Assembly (NCBI GenBank): GCA_949128115.1
Contig: OX421961.1
Span: 50,950,171 to 51,014,170 of the forward strand
Reading direction: 5' to 3'
Origin: Anaspis maculata
Lineage: Eukaryota > Arthropoda > Insecta > Coleoptera > Scraptiidae
Length of the DNA stretch: 64,000 nucleotides
Position 1 is the first letter of the stretch. Each line of letters starts with the position of its first letter. A program made the position numbers and the translations under genes. Positions 1-11,478 of this stretch are shown here, piece by piece. Under the pieces are notes generated by a model. The model saw only the letters and a list, made by a program, of their open reading frames with translations. It was not told the DNA's origin and made no database searches.

Positions 1-2159
1 ATTGCACGGTAACTCAGATTCCTTTCATTTGTTTGCCGTTTATGTGCGTATGTTTCAAGACAATAATAATTTGAAAAGAAGAAAATCAGAAAGTGTTTGG
101 GTGTTGTTTCAAAATGTAAGTACACTGTCGATTTGCCATAGAGTTCAGCCATGCAAATCGACGGTGCTGTTACTATGACACATTATGAATACATAGCCTT
201 AAAATATTCAAAATGCGTGTGCCTCAGCATACATTATTGTAATAATTACACAAACAAATTAAGTATTAAAAAAGATTGTGTAACAAAACACTAAAAGTAT
301 TTAAAAAAAACTACCACCAACGTTACCTATCATAAAGCAAAACCATATTAATTGTTGAAATGAATGAAATCTAGTACAATTATTAAATTGCTTCTAAATA
401 TATTGATTATAGCTTGTTGTATTGAATAATGTGGAGATAAAGGAGATATATTGGAAATCATAAAAAAGGTCAATCCTGTCATATTTAGTTTTTTCTAATT
501 TTTAATTTATTAGTGTATGCACTTTATTATAATGAAACATAGTGATATTTAGAAAGTAATTTTATTGTATGAAACTGTATATAAACGTTATTTATTTTTA
601 ATAATTGGAGTCATCAAGTTTTACATCAAGTCATTTTATCCTGTTTTCTTGTATACACCCCTTATGGATTATTGTTGATGATTGTGTTGTTGTTATTATG
701 ATTGTTTATTGGCAATATCTTGAACATCTGGAAGGGGACAGTGTTTATTAGGATGGCCTAGGATAGTACCCCCTATCAACGACATTTCCCCAGGCCTATC
801 GCACAGGGAATATTGCAAAAATCGTGATCTCGAAATAGGCTACACACAATCTAAATAGTTAGCAACTAATTTGTTTTGTACTTGATTGCATCACTGTGTC
901 TTTTTATATGTCGTTGAAAAGCATTTTTTTAGTCCTTTGATGTGTGTTGGTGTGTAAAAAAAATTGTTCCCTTTACGAGTATAATATCCCAATATTGTGA
1001 TGATGCCTTGAACTTGATGCGTTCATTCCATTACACTTACCCATACTAGTTATATAGAAGAGATTATGTAAATTATAAGACGGATAATACTAGTCAACGA
1101 ACAAGTGAAAATAGCAAGTAAAGGAAGGAACGCGTCAATTCTGGTGTTTGTGTTATGTATATAATTATATACCTACCTTACATTATAACATGCATTATTA
1201 GCAATATTCTAAGTGTTCTGTGTACACGTGTACATGGTAAATATAGTCAAATATATTATCAAATTACCAAATACTTGATCTCATTTCACTATAGGATAGG
1301 TAGTAGGTAGTAGGTACTGATACTGTGATAATCGCAGAGTGACTTTCTTTGTTTGATTGCTACTGGGGACTACCATTTGATAGAGCAGCTATCCTTCATT
1401 GAAAGTCTGAATATCAAAAAATGATGTTCAGTTAAAATCGCCAAACACCATAATTACTGTTGTTATACGTCACTCAGAGTGCTGTGAGATAACACTAAAA
1501 AACAGCAAAACACTATTATTATTTTGATATTGAAACATTCTTGTCTTAAAAATGACGCCTTGAAGCTCAGTGTTTCCTTTTAAGTGCTAGAAAAATCTAA
1601 AAAATGCTATGAACTCTTACGCCTGTTTTATCTTGAAACGCTGTTAGTCGTTATTAAATAGACAAGTGTTTAAAGACAGGTCTTTAAAGGCGCTTTTAAT
1701 AGTCTGGCAGGGGTTCCTTGAAATTTGAAAGTGCTGGAGCTCCCATGAAACCACTTTTTAATATCGTTATACCTGATAAAGAGGAAACGTATGACCCATC
1801 ATGAACCTTAACAGCGTCAGTCGCCATGTCCACGTCATTATTTACTTAACCACCCGCCTTACACGGTCTTTGCAGATTTTCAAGCCTCCTCATATAGAGT
1901 AGCGTTTGTGCCCGCATCTATTTTCGTTATTTTTACCTTGTAGCTGAATACCCATATTTTCCATCCAAATGGTTCAACACATTATTCCATGATTAAGTTC
2001 CTTTTTATCAATCGAATCTTGTCAATTGTGACTCGACACCTATTACATTGCGGATGATCAATTTACAATTTTCAACAATAATAATTGTGCATCTTCAAGT
2101 TTGGTCTTACTGGGTGAGCTCTAAATAAAAAGTTCAACAGCTTCGCTAAGTATCCGGCA
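1..2159. other. AT-rich DNA with no gene recognised
   Basis: No long open frame, splice-bounded exon or transposon terminus could be recognised on either strand. The stretch is AT-rich with T and A runs and a short TAGGTAG-rich tract near 1300-1320. It could hold untranslated or intronic sequence of a gene lying to the left, but nothing in the sequence shows that. Confidence 0.6.
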
Positions 2160-3110
2160 AGCTTTCGAACGGTTCCTCCGCCAATTGTATGGGCTTCTGG
2201 CCTGGGAGGGAAATATGACAATCAGTGAAAATTGTGAAAGTTGCATTTTTTTCTTTGGAGGCGGCAGCTGGAGGCGGCGGCTAATCAAAAGTGGCCTATA
2301 TTTTTCCAGTTTCAGTCAGCTATCAATATAGTGAAAGAATTAGATCGCTATGTCTTCAGGTTCATGTTTTACAATTATCTCTCACTTTGGGGGCGGCGTG
2401 TGGTAGCGGCAGAGTTTGGCAAAGAAATTCTTGCACAGTTTGAGTCAAGAGTTTCTGAATGTTTGAGGTAACATTATCAGCTAAATCAGTGAAAATTGTT
2501 GAAAGTTGCACTTTTTTTCTTCTGGGGGCGGAAGCTGGAGGCGGCGCCATATCAAAAGTAGCTATCCATATAGCGAAAAACTTAGATCGCTATGTCTTTG
2601 GGTTCATGTTTTTCATTTATCTCTCACTTTGGGGGCGGCGTGTGGGAGCGGCAGCGTTCGGCTGAGCAAATGTTGCACAATTTGAGTTGGCAGTTCCCAA
2701 ATGTTTAAGGGAACATCTCAATCAGTAACATTTGTGAAAGTTTCACTTTTTATCGTTTGGGAGCGGAATCTGGGGGCGGCGACTAACCAAAAGTAGCCTA
2801 TCCTTTCCCATTTTTAGTCAGCTATTTATATACCGAAATAATCAGATCGCTATGTCTTCGGGTTTATGTTTTTCATTTTAAAGTGATTGGGGGCGGTTTT
2901 TAGCAGTTTTTTCATGTCGGCGGCGAATATTGAAGACGGAATGTTTTTTGGCTTACGTTTATAAGTGGCAACTATGTATTATTCATAAAATGAGAACACC
3001 AGAGCAGTAGGTCTGGTAGAAAGTGCAATATTATGTTATTTCAAGTTTATCGGGGGCGGTTTTCTCTATGTTGGTGGCGCAATATAGACATCCAATATAG
3101 CCTAGCCCTC
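2160..3110. repeat. Diverged G-rich tandem repeat
   Basis: The motif ATCAGTGAAAATTGT recurs at about 2221 and 2485, with a weaker match at 2721. Each is followed by a T-rich run, then GGGGGCGG-type blocks, then GATCGCTATGTCTT at about 2343, 2586 and 2846. The period is therefore about 236-264 bp, with roughly two and a half full units and shorter decayed units near 2885 and 3050. The GGCGGC and GGGGCGG blocks stand out against an AT-rich background. The open frames here follow the repeat and differ between units, so I do not call a protein. Confidence 0.75.
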
Positions 3111-3244
3111 CTTTGGGAGTGGCAGCTATGTAACAGCGAAAAAATTAGAAAGCTAGGTCGTCTAGTTTGGGAGGAGTTCAAGGAACGGACGGACGGACAA
3201 AGCGGTTGCAATAGCGATTTTCATCAAGATGGAAAATGCGCTAA

Positions 3245-3585
3245 AAACACGAAAAAAGTGTCATTATCAAGAAATTAAGTCTGTTAGTGTCAAATTTTGG
3301 ACAAAAGCTATTCCATATCATTCACTTTGATTCATTATCTTTCATTCAAGACCAAGATAAGAGAAATCGATTGGGTGGTTAAGAACTAGGAGCATTTTTA
3401 AGCGGAAAGTGCATTTTGAGGTGTCTTCATCTTTGCCTGTCAAAAAAACAATGACGCACACGGGGGAAAGTTGGGGACTTTTTGTATGTTATACAGCAAA
3501 GTCTAGTGAACCCAAAACTGAAGAGATTGACCGTGCTTTAATTTGTTTCATGTTTTGCTGTTTTTTCGACTAAAAAGCCTGGGCT
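3245..3585 (+). repeat. Dispersed repeat, copy A
   Basis: This segment is repeated almost unchanged at 45685-46020 in the same orientation. The two copies differ at roughly a dozen positions over about 335 bp. A third, partial and more diverged copy lies in reverse orientation at 43437-43570. All contain a short frame beginning MTHTGESWG or a variant, but it is too short and stop-bounded to call a gene. High identity between A and B suggests a recently active or recently duplicated element. No termini or target duplications were found. Confidence 0.85.
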
Positions 3586-3789
3586 AAATGCTTAAGGGTG
3601 CCCTTACCATAACCTAAAAGCAGCTTGTGTCACTGAATGACTTCATATAACTCAGATGCTGCAGCCTGGTGACGGGAGGCGAAAGCAACGTGTACGCTGG
3701 TTTCACAGAATAGAACTTGCACAACTGAACTACTGCTATTGATTAACAGATGGCGCGAGATGCTCCAGCAACATGTACACTGGTTAATC

Positions 3790-4500
3790 ATAATAGGTCG
3801 TATCGACGTGACGTCACGCTCCTGAAAATCGGCCATTTTGTAGAGGCTAATCAAACTGACTTTTATCACATCAACTAGAGTGTCACAAAGTTCATGTTTT
3901 CAATGACCCAGAAGATGGTAGTTTGCTCTGTTCGCTTTGTATATGGCTGTTCGGCCACCTACTCCCGCATGGGAGCATCGGTTTTCACTGTTTTGGACTA
4001 CCCTGGAGTGTTGATATCCCGTGAAGATCGAGCGCAGGAATGATCTGAACAACGGAAATCCTGATGGCTTTATCGAGCAAGTCGAAGAAATTATCTCAAC
4101 AGAAAGTTCACAAGAGACTTGAAAGCTTGCAGAGAACACTTCTTGCGTGCGGTAGGTCGTGTGCTTCTTCTGCTTAATGGGCTATTAGTTGCTTGACTGA
4201 GAACGTTTCTGTACCCAACGCAAGAGGCCTACAAGGGCCTCCCGCGTTGTGTTTTTGCATCATATCCAATGTGTAGTCGAGATTTTGATTCACCAGCTCA
4301 AATGGGTCACACTACAAACACAGCACCGCAAGTTTCTACTCGCGGCTGGGCAAATCATCGTCAGCAAGCGTCTTGCTGTAATTGCTTGACAACTTCGCCA
4401 TGTCAGTCTTGATGTAGGTATGTGACAAATCTAAATCTCAGTCAGCTGTTTTTGATTAGCTCCTACAAAATGGCCGCCTCGTCGATACGACCTATAGAAC
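3790..4500. repeat. Inverted repeat pair flanking a THAP-like fragment
   Basis: About 60-70 bp near 3793-3862 is the imperfect reverse complement of 4437-4497. Shared blocks include GGTCGTATCGACG with CGTCGATACGACC, and GCCATTTTGTAGAGGCTAATCAAA with its partner. Immediately outside the arms a second motif, ending AACAGATGGCGCG, occurs in direct orientation at about 3725-3757 and 4511-4544. The layout is direct repeat, inverted arm, fragment, inverted arm, direct repeat. It resembles a decayed transposon, but true termini are not certain. Confidence 0.55.
3915..4151 (+). pseudogene. Degenerate THAP-type zinc-finger fragment
   Basis: Read in one frame from ATG at 3915, the segment gives an N-terminal block with MVVCSV and YGCSATYSRMGASVF. 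After two in-frame stops follows a block ending RDLKACREHFLRA. The spacing of an early C..GC pair and a late C-x2-H in KACREHF matches the C2CH layout of THAP domains, which bind DNA and occur in P-element-type transposases and many cellular proteins. GTAGGT follows directly and could be a splice donor. The two stops make it a relic. The assignment rests on motif spacing only, so it is moderate; no P-element transposase core was found nearby. Confidence 0.45.
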
Positions 4501-4544
4501 TCTTACCACTGAATTACTGCTATCGATCAACAGATGGCGCGCCC

Positions 4545-5850
4545 GCACATGCCTGTTTAGGGAACCTGATTATCACGCGACCGGCCGGCGTAAGGGAAGC
4601 GCATTCTGGCGAACCGTTTGTTTACTCACAGGCCTCGCGGAGTCAAGGACTGACAGCTGTCGGCATCGCGGAAGGCCATAGGCGTCCGTCCCAACGGGCT
4701 GTAGCTGTCACGAACGTCAGATGTGTTCATTTTGGTACCCAGAGCCTGTCCAGAGCCATTTGTATGTAGAAAATGTACAGGGCAAGTATCCATCACCTGC
4801 TGTTGTGTTTGATGGGTACAGCGACCAACCCGCAGCACCAAAGGAGAAGAACAGAGACGACGTGCTGCTAGAAAGTCTTGTCCAAATATGATTTTCGGTG
4901 AGCAGGCAACAGCAACCGCCTCAGAGGAGTTTTAAAGCAACGATCTAAACAAAGGATGGTTCCGCATTTGGGCGGTCGATTGGGCCTAGAATCTCGGAAA
5001 ACACCGGGAGACGGCGGGTTTGCCGGGCGTGCGGCTGGGCCTACCCTAATGATACGTAACTAGGTTACGGTGTGTCAGATGTTCTATCAAAATAATTTTT
5101 ATCGGAATGCCAGTGTCAGATCAGATGTCCAGGTCTGGTTTAAATAGTTAAGACTGCGAAATTATCGATGTCCAGGAGGTAGTGTCTCATCATATCTTCA
5201 ACATTTGGTCAGTTCCTTCAAAAAAATGCGGAAATTGTCAGTATTCTAGTAAATCGGTTGATTGATGATTCCAATGACCAAGGATGTCTCATGAACCTCA
5301 TTTCTGTGTGGGATTGCACCTACAGCTCTCTCGCTAAAGTACCTACTTCCGTAGTACACGGGTTAAATTCAATGAATCTGGCATAGTGGCTTTGTATGAA
5401 GTAGACAGGTATATGTAGCTAAGTGTATGTAGGTAAGTAATGTAGGTATCACGGTACATTCCCATGGTTCAATGAACAAGCGCGAACTTCTCGGAGAACT
5501 GGACAGTAGGTACTTGTAGCAGAAAAATGAGCCCTTTATGGGATCTGAAATACACACCTGTTGGTCTCTAGTTCACACCATCACATGCCCATGAAAAAAG
5601 GGCTTCTACTGAAAAAGTTTGAACAGTTTTAAACCCTTCTCCAGTTTCGAAGGACTCCATTTTAAAATTTCGCTGATTTTGGCTATGTTCAATGAACATT
5701 TCCCTCAAGGCCAATTGTCCGTAGGTAATGCCTGAATGAAAATCGACAGGAAAACCAATATTATCACAAGTTGGGAAGAAGGTTCAGGCGATTGAATTTG
5801 GAAGCTATATGAGTTTGATTTATTACCAGTAGTACCTAACTACCTAAAGG
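4545..5850. other. Unassigned sequence before the 89-bp satellite
   Basis: A GC-richer part (about 4550-5060) gives way to AT-rich DNA with several GTAGGTA-like tracts near 5340-5520. Short open frames on both strands have no recognisable domain and no splice support. Nothing more specific can be supported. Confidence 0.5.
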
Positions 5851-8800
5851 CTATTGGAGTGCTGATAGCCGTCTCTAGTTCCCAAAACTGAGACACAGCA
5901 CCGACGGGTAACCATTGTTTTTGTGATCCAGGAACAATTTAGCCCTCACAGAGCTGATAGGCCGTCGTTTGTTCTTGGAGGTGCGACACCGCACCGACGG
6001 TTGAGCAGTGTTTTTGACCCAGAGGTATTTTGCCTTTTGCATTTTGCTTGACCCGAAAACAATTAAGCTATTAGCTTTCGCAGAGGTAATGGTCTGTTGA
6101 TAGTTCTAGGAGATGCAAAAGCACCGACGGCTAGCCATTGTTCTTGACCCAAAAACAATTAAGCCCTTGCAGAGCTGATACACCGTCGTTATTTCTCGGA
6201 GGTGTGACAGACAGCACCGTCGGTTATTCATTGTTTTTTATTCGGAAGCATTTTGCTTTCGCAGAGCTGATTAACCGTCGTTAGTTCTTGGAGGTGCGAC
6301 AGCACCGACGGTTATTCATTGTGCTTGACCCGTAAACAATTAAGCTTTCGCAGAGCAGATGGATTTTGATCCGGATGCAGTTTTGCTTTCGTAGAGCTGA
6401 TACACTGTCGTTAGTTCTAGGGGGTGCGACAGCACTGACGGTTAGCCACTGTTCTCAACCCAGAAGCTATTCAACCCCCGCAGAGCTGATAGCTCAATGT
6501 TAGTTGCCAAAGATGCGACACCGCACCGATGGGTAACCATTGTTTTTTAACAATCCCTTGCAAAGCTGATACACTGTTGTTAGTTCTCGGAGGTGCGATA
6601 GCACCGACGATTATTCATTGTATTTGATCCGGAAGCAGTTTTGATTTCGCAGAGCTGATTCTCTGTCGTTGGTTCTAGGAGGTGCGATAGCACCGACGTT
6701 TAGCCACTGTTCATGACCCAAAAATAATGTTGCAATTGCAGAGCTGATATACTGTAGTTAGTTCTCGGAGGTGCGACAGCCCCGACGGTTATGCATTATT
6801 TTTGATCCGGAAGCAGTTTTGATTTCGCAGAGCTGATTCTCTGTCGTTGGTTCTAGGAGGTGCAATAGCACCGACGTTTAGCCACTGTTCTTGACCCAAA
6901 AACAGTTCTGCAATTCCAGAGCTGATATACTGTAGTTGTTTCTCGGAGGTGCGACAGCCCCGACGGTTATGCATTATTTTTGATCCGGAAGCAGTTTTGA
7001 TTTTGCAGAGCTGATTCTCTGTCTTTGGTTCTAGGAGGTGCAATAGCACCGACGTTCAGCCACTGTTCTTGACCCAAAAACAGTTTTGCAATTGCAGAGC
7101 TGATATACTGTAGTTATTTTTCGGAGGTGCGACAGCACCAACGATTATTCATTGTTTTTGATCCAGAAGCAGTTTTGATTTTGCAGAGCTGATTCTCTGT
7201 CGTTGGTTCTAGGAGGTGCAATAGCACCGACGTTTAGCCACTGTTCTTGACCCAAAAATAATGTTGCAATTGCAGAGCTGATATACTGTAGTTATTTTTC
7301 GGAGGTGCGACAGCACCAACGATTATTCATTGTTTTTGATCCAGAAGCAGTTTTGATTTCGCAGAGCTGATTCTCTGTCGTTGGTTCTAGGAGGTGCAAT
7401 AGCACCGACGTTTAGCCACTGTTCTTGACCCAAAAACAGTTCTGCAATTCCAGAGCTGATATACTGTAGTTGTTTCTCGGAGGTGCGACAGCCCCGACGG
7501 TTATGCATTATTTTTGATCCGGAAGCAGTTTTGATTTTGCAGAGCTGATTCTCTGTCGTTGGTTCTAGGAGGTGCAAAAGCACCGACGTTCAGCCACTGT
7601 TCTTGACCCAAAAACAGTTTTGCAATTGCAGAGCTGATATACTGTAGTTATTTTTCGGAGGTGCGACAGCACCAACGATTATTCATTGTTTTTGATCCAG
7701 AAGCAGTTTTGATTTTGCAGAGCTGATTCTCTGTCGTTGGTTCTAGGAGGTGCAATAGCACCGACGTTTAGCCACTGTTCTTGACCCAAAAACAGTTCTG
7801 CAATTCCAGAGCTGATATACTGTAGTTGTTTCTCGGAGGTGCGACAGCTCCGACGGTTATGCATTATTTTTGATCCGGAAGCAGTTTTGATTTTGCAGAG
7901 CTGATTCTCTGTCGTTGGTTCTAGGAGGTGCAATAGCACCGACGTTCAGCCACTGTTCTTGACCCAAAAACAGTTTTGCAATTGCAGAGCTGATATACTG
8001 TAGTTATTTTTCGGAGGTGCGACAGCACCAACGATTATTCATTGTTTTTGATCCAGAAGCAGTTTTGATTTCGCAGAGCTGATTCTCTGTCGTTGGTTCT
8101 AGGAGGTGCAATAGCACCGACGTTCAGCCACTGTTCTTGACCCAAAAACAGTTTTGCAATTGCACAGCTGATATACTGTAGTTATGTTTCGGAGGTGCGA
8201 CAGCACCAACGATTATTCATTGTTTTTGATCCAGAAGCAGTTTTGATTTTGCAGAGCTGATTCTCTGTCGTTGGTTCTAGGAGGTGCAATAGCACCGACG
8301 TTTAGCCACTGTTCTTGACCCAAAAATAATGTTGCAATTGCAGAGCTGATATACTGTAGTTATTTTTCGGAGGTGCGACAGCCCCGACGGTTATGCATTA
8401 TTTTTGATCCAGAAGCAGTTTTGATTTTGCAGAGCTGATTCTCTGTCGTTGGTTCTAGGAGGTGCAATAGCACCGACGTTTAGCCACTGTTCTTGACCCA
8501 AAAACAATTTTGCAATTGCAGAGCTGATATACTGTAGTTATTTCTCGGAGGTGCGACAGCACCAACGATTACTCATTGTTTTTGATCCAGAAGCAGTTTT
8601 GATTTTGCAGAGCTGATTCTCTGTCGTTGGTTCTAGAAGGTGCAATAGCACCGACGTTCAGCCACTGTTCTTGACCCAAAAACAGTTTTGCAATTGCAGA
8701 GCTGATATACTGTAGTTATTTCTCGGAGGTGCGACAGCCCCGACGGATATGCATTATTTTTGATCCGGAAGCAGTTTTGATTTCGCAGAGCTGATTCTCT

Positions 8801-9656
8801 GTCGTTGGTTCTAGGAGGTGCGACAGCACCGACGGTTATGCATTATTTTTGATCCGGAAGCAATTTTGATTTCGCAGAGCTGATTCTCTGTCGTTGGTTC
8901 TAGGAGGTGCGATAGCACCGACGTTTAGCCACTGTTCTTGACCCAAAAACAATTTTGCAATTGCAGAGCTGATACTGTAGTTATTTCTCGGAGGTGCGAC
9001 AGAACAAACGATTATTCATTGTTTTTGATCCAGAAGCAGTTTTGATTTTGCAGAGCTGATTCTCTGTCGTTGGTTCTAGGAGGTGCGATAGCACCGACGT
9101 TTAGCCACTGCTCTTGATCCAAAAACAATTTTGCAATTGCAGAGCTGATACTGTAGTTATTTCTCGGAGGTGCGAAAGCACCAACGATTATTCATTGTTT
9201 TTGATCCAGAAGCAGTTTTGATTTTGCAGAGCTGATTCTCTGTCGTTGGTTCTAGGAGGTGCAATAGCACCGACGTTTAGCCACTGTTCTTGACCCAAAA
9301 ACAATTTTGCAATTGCAGAGCTGATATACTGTAGTTATTTCTCGGAGGTGCGACAGCACAAACGATTATTCATTGTTTTTGATCCAGAAGCAGTTTTGAT
9401 TTTGCAGAGCTGATTCTCTGTCGTTGGTTCTAGGAGGTGCGATAGCACCGACGTTTAGCCACTATTCTTGACCCAAAAACAATTTTGCAATTGCAGAGCT
9501 GATACTGTAGTTATTTCTCGGAGGTGCGACAGCACCAACGATTATTCATTGTTTTTGATCCAGAAGCAGTTTTGCTTTCGCGGAGCTGATACTGTCGTTA
9601 GTTCTAGGAGGTGCGACAAGACCAACGGTTGTCGGTTAGTCACTGTTCTTGTATCA
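5851..9656 (+). repeat. 89-bp satellite array, mostly 178-bp dimers
   Basis: About 43 head-to-tail monomers of 89 bp begin GAGCTGAT. From about 6650 to 9600 two monomer types alternate. Type A has TTCTAGGAGGTGC, then TTTAGCCACTGTTCTTGACC. Type B has TTTCTCGGAGGTGC, then TGATCCGGAAGCAG. The higher-order period is therefore 178 bp; for example near-identical segments recur at 6789, 7323 and 7679. Every monomer carries a short inverted repeat, GGTGC-nnnn-GCACC, near its middle. Left-hand monomers (5851-6650) are the most diverged, as expected at an array edge. Frames of about 86 codons on the minus strand are by-products of the repeat. Confidence 0.95.
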
Positions 9657-10246
9657 AAAACAATAGGTCATTTCATGGAATTTTCAAGGTCACACTTTTT
9701 GCACGGAGCTGAGCGCATGCACGAGATTTTTGGCAGAAAATGACAGTTCTGCGAGTCAATAACAATAACAAACCGACATAACCAAGAAAGCGTGAAATTC
9801 CAACCTGTTAATTTCCACATGGAAATGAACGTGCATCGTTTAAAATAAGGCGCTACAAAATGGTGCGCTTTTGAGGGCTGCAAATCAGACAGCGGGCACA
9901 TCATGTTCACTTAAGCGAATTCGCTTTTTCTTGGAGGATGAAGCCATCACGCATCACGAAACAGAGAGCAGGGCCGCTATTCTTGAATCGTGTGAGAAAA
10001 GTCCCTGGGAGTAAAATACATTCCGCAGTACACTGATGTGGCGAATGTTGCCTAAAATCGTGGTTTTTAGGCAACTTTCGCTACAGAAGTGTAGTACAGA
10101 TTATATAAAACTGATGAGAGTCAGAGAGTCCCAGGTGAGAGTCTCTGAGAGAACGGAACTCGTGCAAAATTTGACAGTTGACGGCAGACTCGCTTATCCG
10201 TCAATATTCGATATCACGCTTGCGCATAAGTTCCACGAAATGTGCT
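9657..10246. mobile_element. Segment interrupting the 89-bp satellite
   Basis: Satellite sequence stops after about 9656 and resumes near 10247. The intervening 590 bp is unrelated to the monomer. Its ends carry weakly complementary sequence (CATTTCATGGAA near 9670 against CCACGAAATGTG near 10231-10242), so it may be a non-autonomous insertion that removed part of one monomer. One frame near 9858 reads WCAFEGCKSD before a stop, reminiscent of a THAP N-terminus, but too short to call. No clear target duplication is visible. Confidence 0.4.
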
Positions 10247-10527
10247 AATATTTCTCGGGAGTGTTGCGACAGCACCGGCGGTTACTCATTGTGCTTGACC
10301 CGAAAACAATTGAGCCCCGCAGATTTGATAGGTTTTCGATTCGGAAGCAGTTTTGCTTTCGCAGAGCTGATACAATGTCGTTAGTTCTAGGAGGTGCGAT
10401 AGCACCGACGCTTAGCCACTGATCCTGACCCAAAAACAATTTTGCCATTGCAAAGCTGATACACTGTAGCAATTTATTGGAGGTGCGATAGCACCCACGT
10501 TTATTCGATGTGCTTGTCCCGAAAAAT
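10247..10527 (+). repeat. Detached remnant of the 89-bp satellite
   Basis: About three diverged monomers with the same order of blocks as the main array: CTCGGGAG, GCGACAGCACC, TGACCCGAAAACAATT, GATTCGGAAGCAG, TTCTAGGAGGTGCGATAGCACC. They lie in the same orientation and continue the main array beyond the interruption at 9657-10246. Confidence 0.85.
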
Positions 10528-10589
10528 AGAGGGGAGTGGTCTAACCTGAACTGACCCGAGTATGCAGGGGAGAGTTGTGAAATTTCGAC

Positions 10590-10785
10590 CTCAAAATGAC
10601 GGGCTGTCAACTCTCACTCTTCAATTTTCAGCTGTCACCTGTCAACTGTCACCGCTGTGCCATCTATGAATTGAACCAGATGAAGGGCTGTCAACTATCA
10701 TAGATCAATTGTCAGCTGTCATATGTCAGACCGCCAATTGTCAACTGTCAAATGTCACTTGTCATTTGTCAGGTTTGAAGAATGC
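10590..10785. repeat. Degenerate TGTCAACTGTCA minisatellite
   Basis: Variants of CTGTCAACTGTCA and GCTGTCACCTGTCA recur about a dozen times within 200 bp, without a fixed period. Further CTGTCA/CTGACAG motifs trail to about 10890. It is a simple-sequence tract with no coding potential. Confidence 0.7.
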
Positions 10786-11112
10786 GCCACCTGTGGACTG
10801 AATGGTTAATGATCTGACAGATAACTATCAATACGCCACCTATGAGTCGAATGATAAACTAATCTGATAGATATCTGTCAATCAATACACAGCCCGTGGG
10901 TCGAATGAGCTTTCAGCTACCCTATTTTGGCTACCTGAGCCGCGTTTCGCTACTTGCGAGGGTCACCTATCCACTAGCGATCGCTCTTCGTCACAGTTTC
11001 TGATATATCGAGTTGGTAGAATAGTGAGAATGTCATAAAAATACACACATCAGCAAAATCTGGAGGACAAGCAAATTCAGACGATTTCTCAAATCATCAT
11101 AACTTTTGATTT

Positions 11113-11463
11113 CCGTCAGCGATTTCATATTGGTTTCCAGTGTTCGATAGCTTGTGATCGTTTTCTTGGAAGTTCAACATGGCGGCACAAATTGATCAAT
11201 ATCTTTGGCAAATTACCTTCGATTTTCAAAATTAAAAAACGTTACTGGAGCTGAAGAACCAATTTTCTTAACTGGGCTATTGGGATGCATGAAAAATGGT
11301 TTTCGGGAAATCGTGCTCGTACTTAACTTTCGGCAATTTTACACTGTTCCATTGATTACCCTGTAGAAACTTTATAGAACATTGTTTGTATTCGACGTGA
11401 TCAAGGCTAGGAACGAAGGATTGGGCTATCGAACACTGACAACCGATATGAAATCGCTGACGG
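11113..11463. mobile_element. Small TIR element (MITE-like) at the edge of the 172-bp satellite
   Basis: Positions 11113-11151 and 11425-11463 are 39-bp inverted repeats with about three mismatches, beginning CCGTCAGCGATTTCATAT. The 351-bp unit has no open frame of note, so it looks non-autonomous. The satellite begins only about 15 bp after the right terminus. No unambiguous target duplication was seen, so the superfamily is open. Confidence 0.75.
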
Positions 11464-11478
11464 CAATCAGCGATGATT

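Noticed and set aside
6789..7939. Repeated 86-codon minus-strand frames beginning MLLHLLEP
   Set aside because: They recur with the 178-bp dimer of the 89-bp satellite and are by-products of repeat sequence.
5851..9656. CRISPR-like regular array
   Set aside because: Spacing is regular, but there are no unique spacers: the whole 89-bp unit repeats, and the context is eukaryotic.
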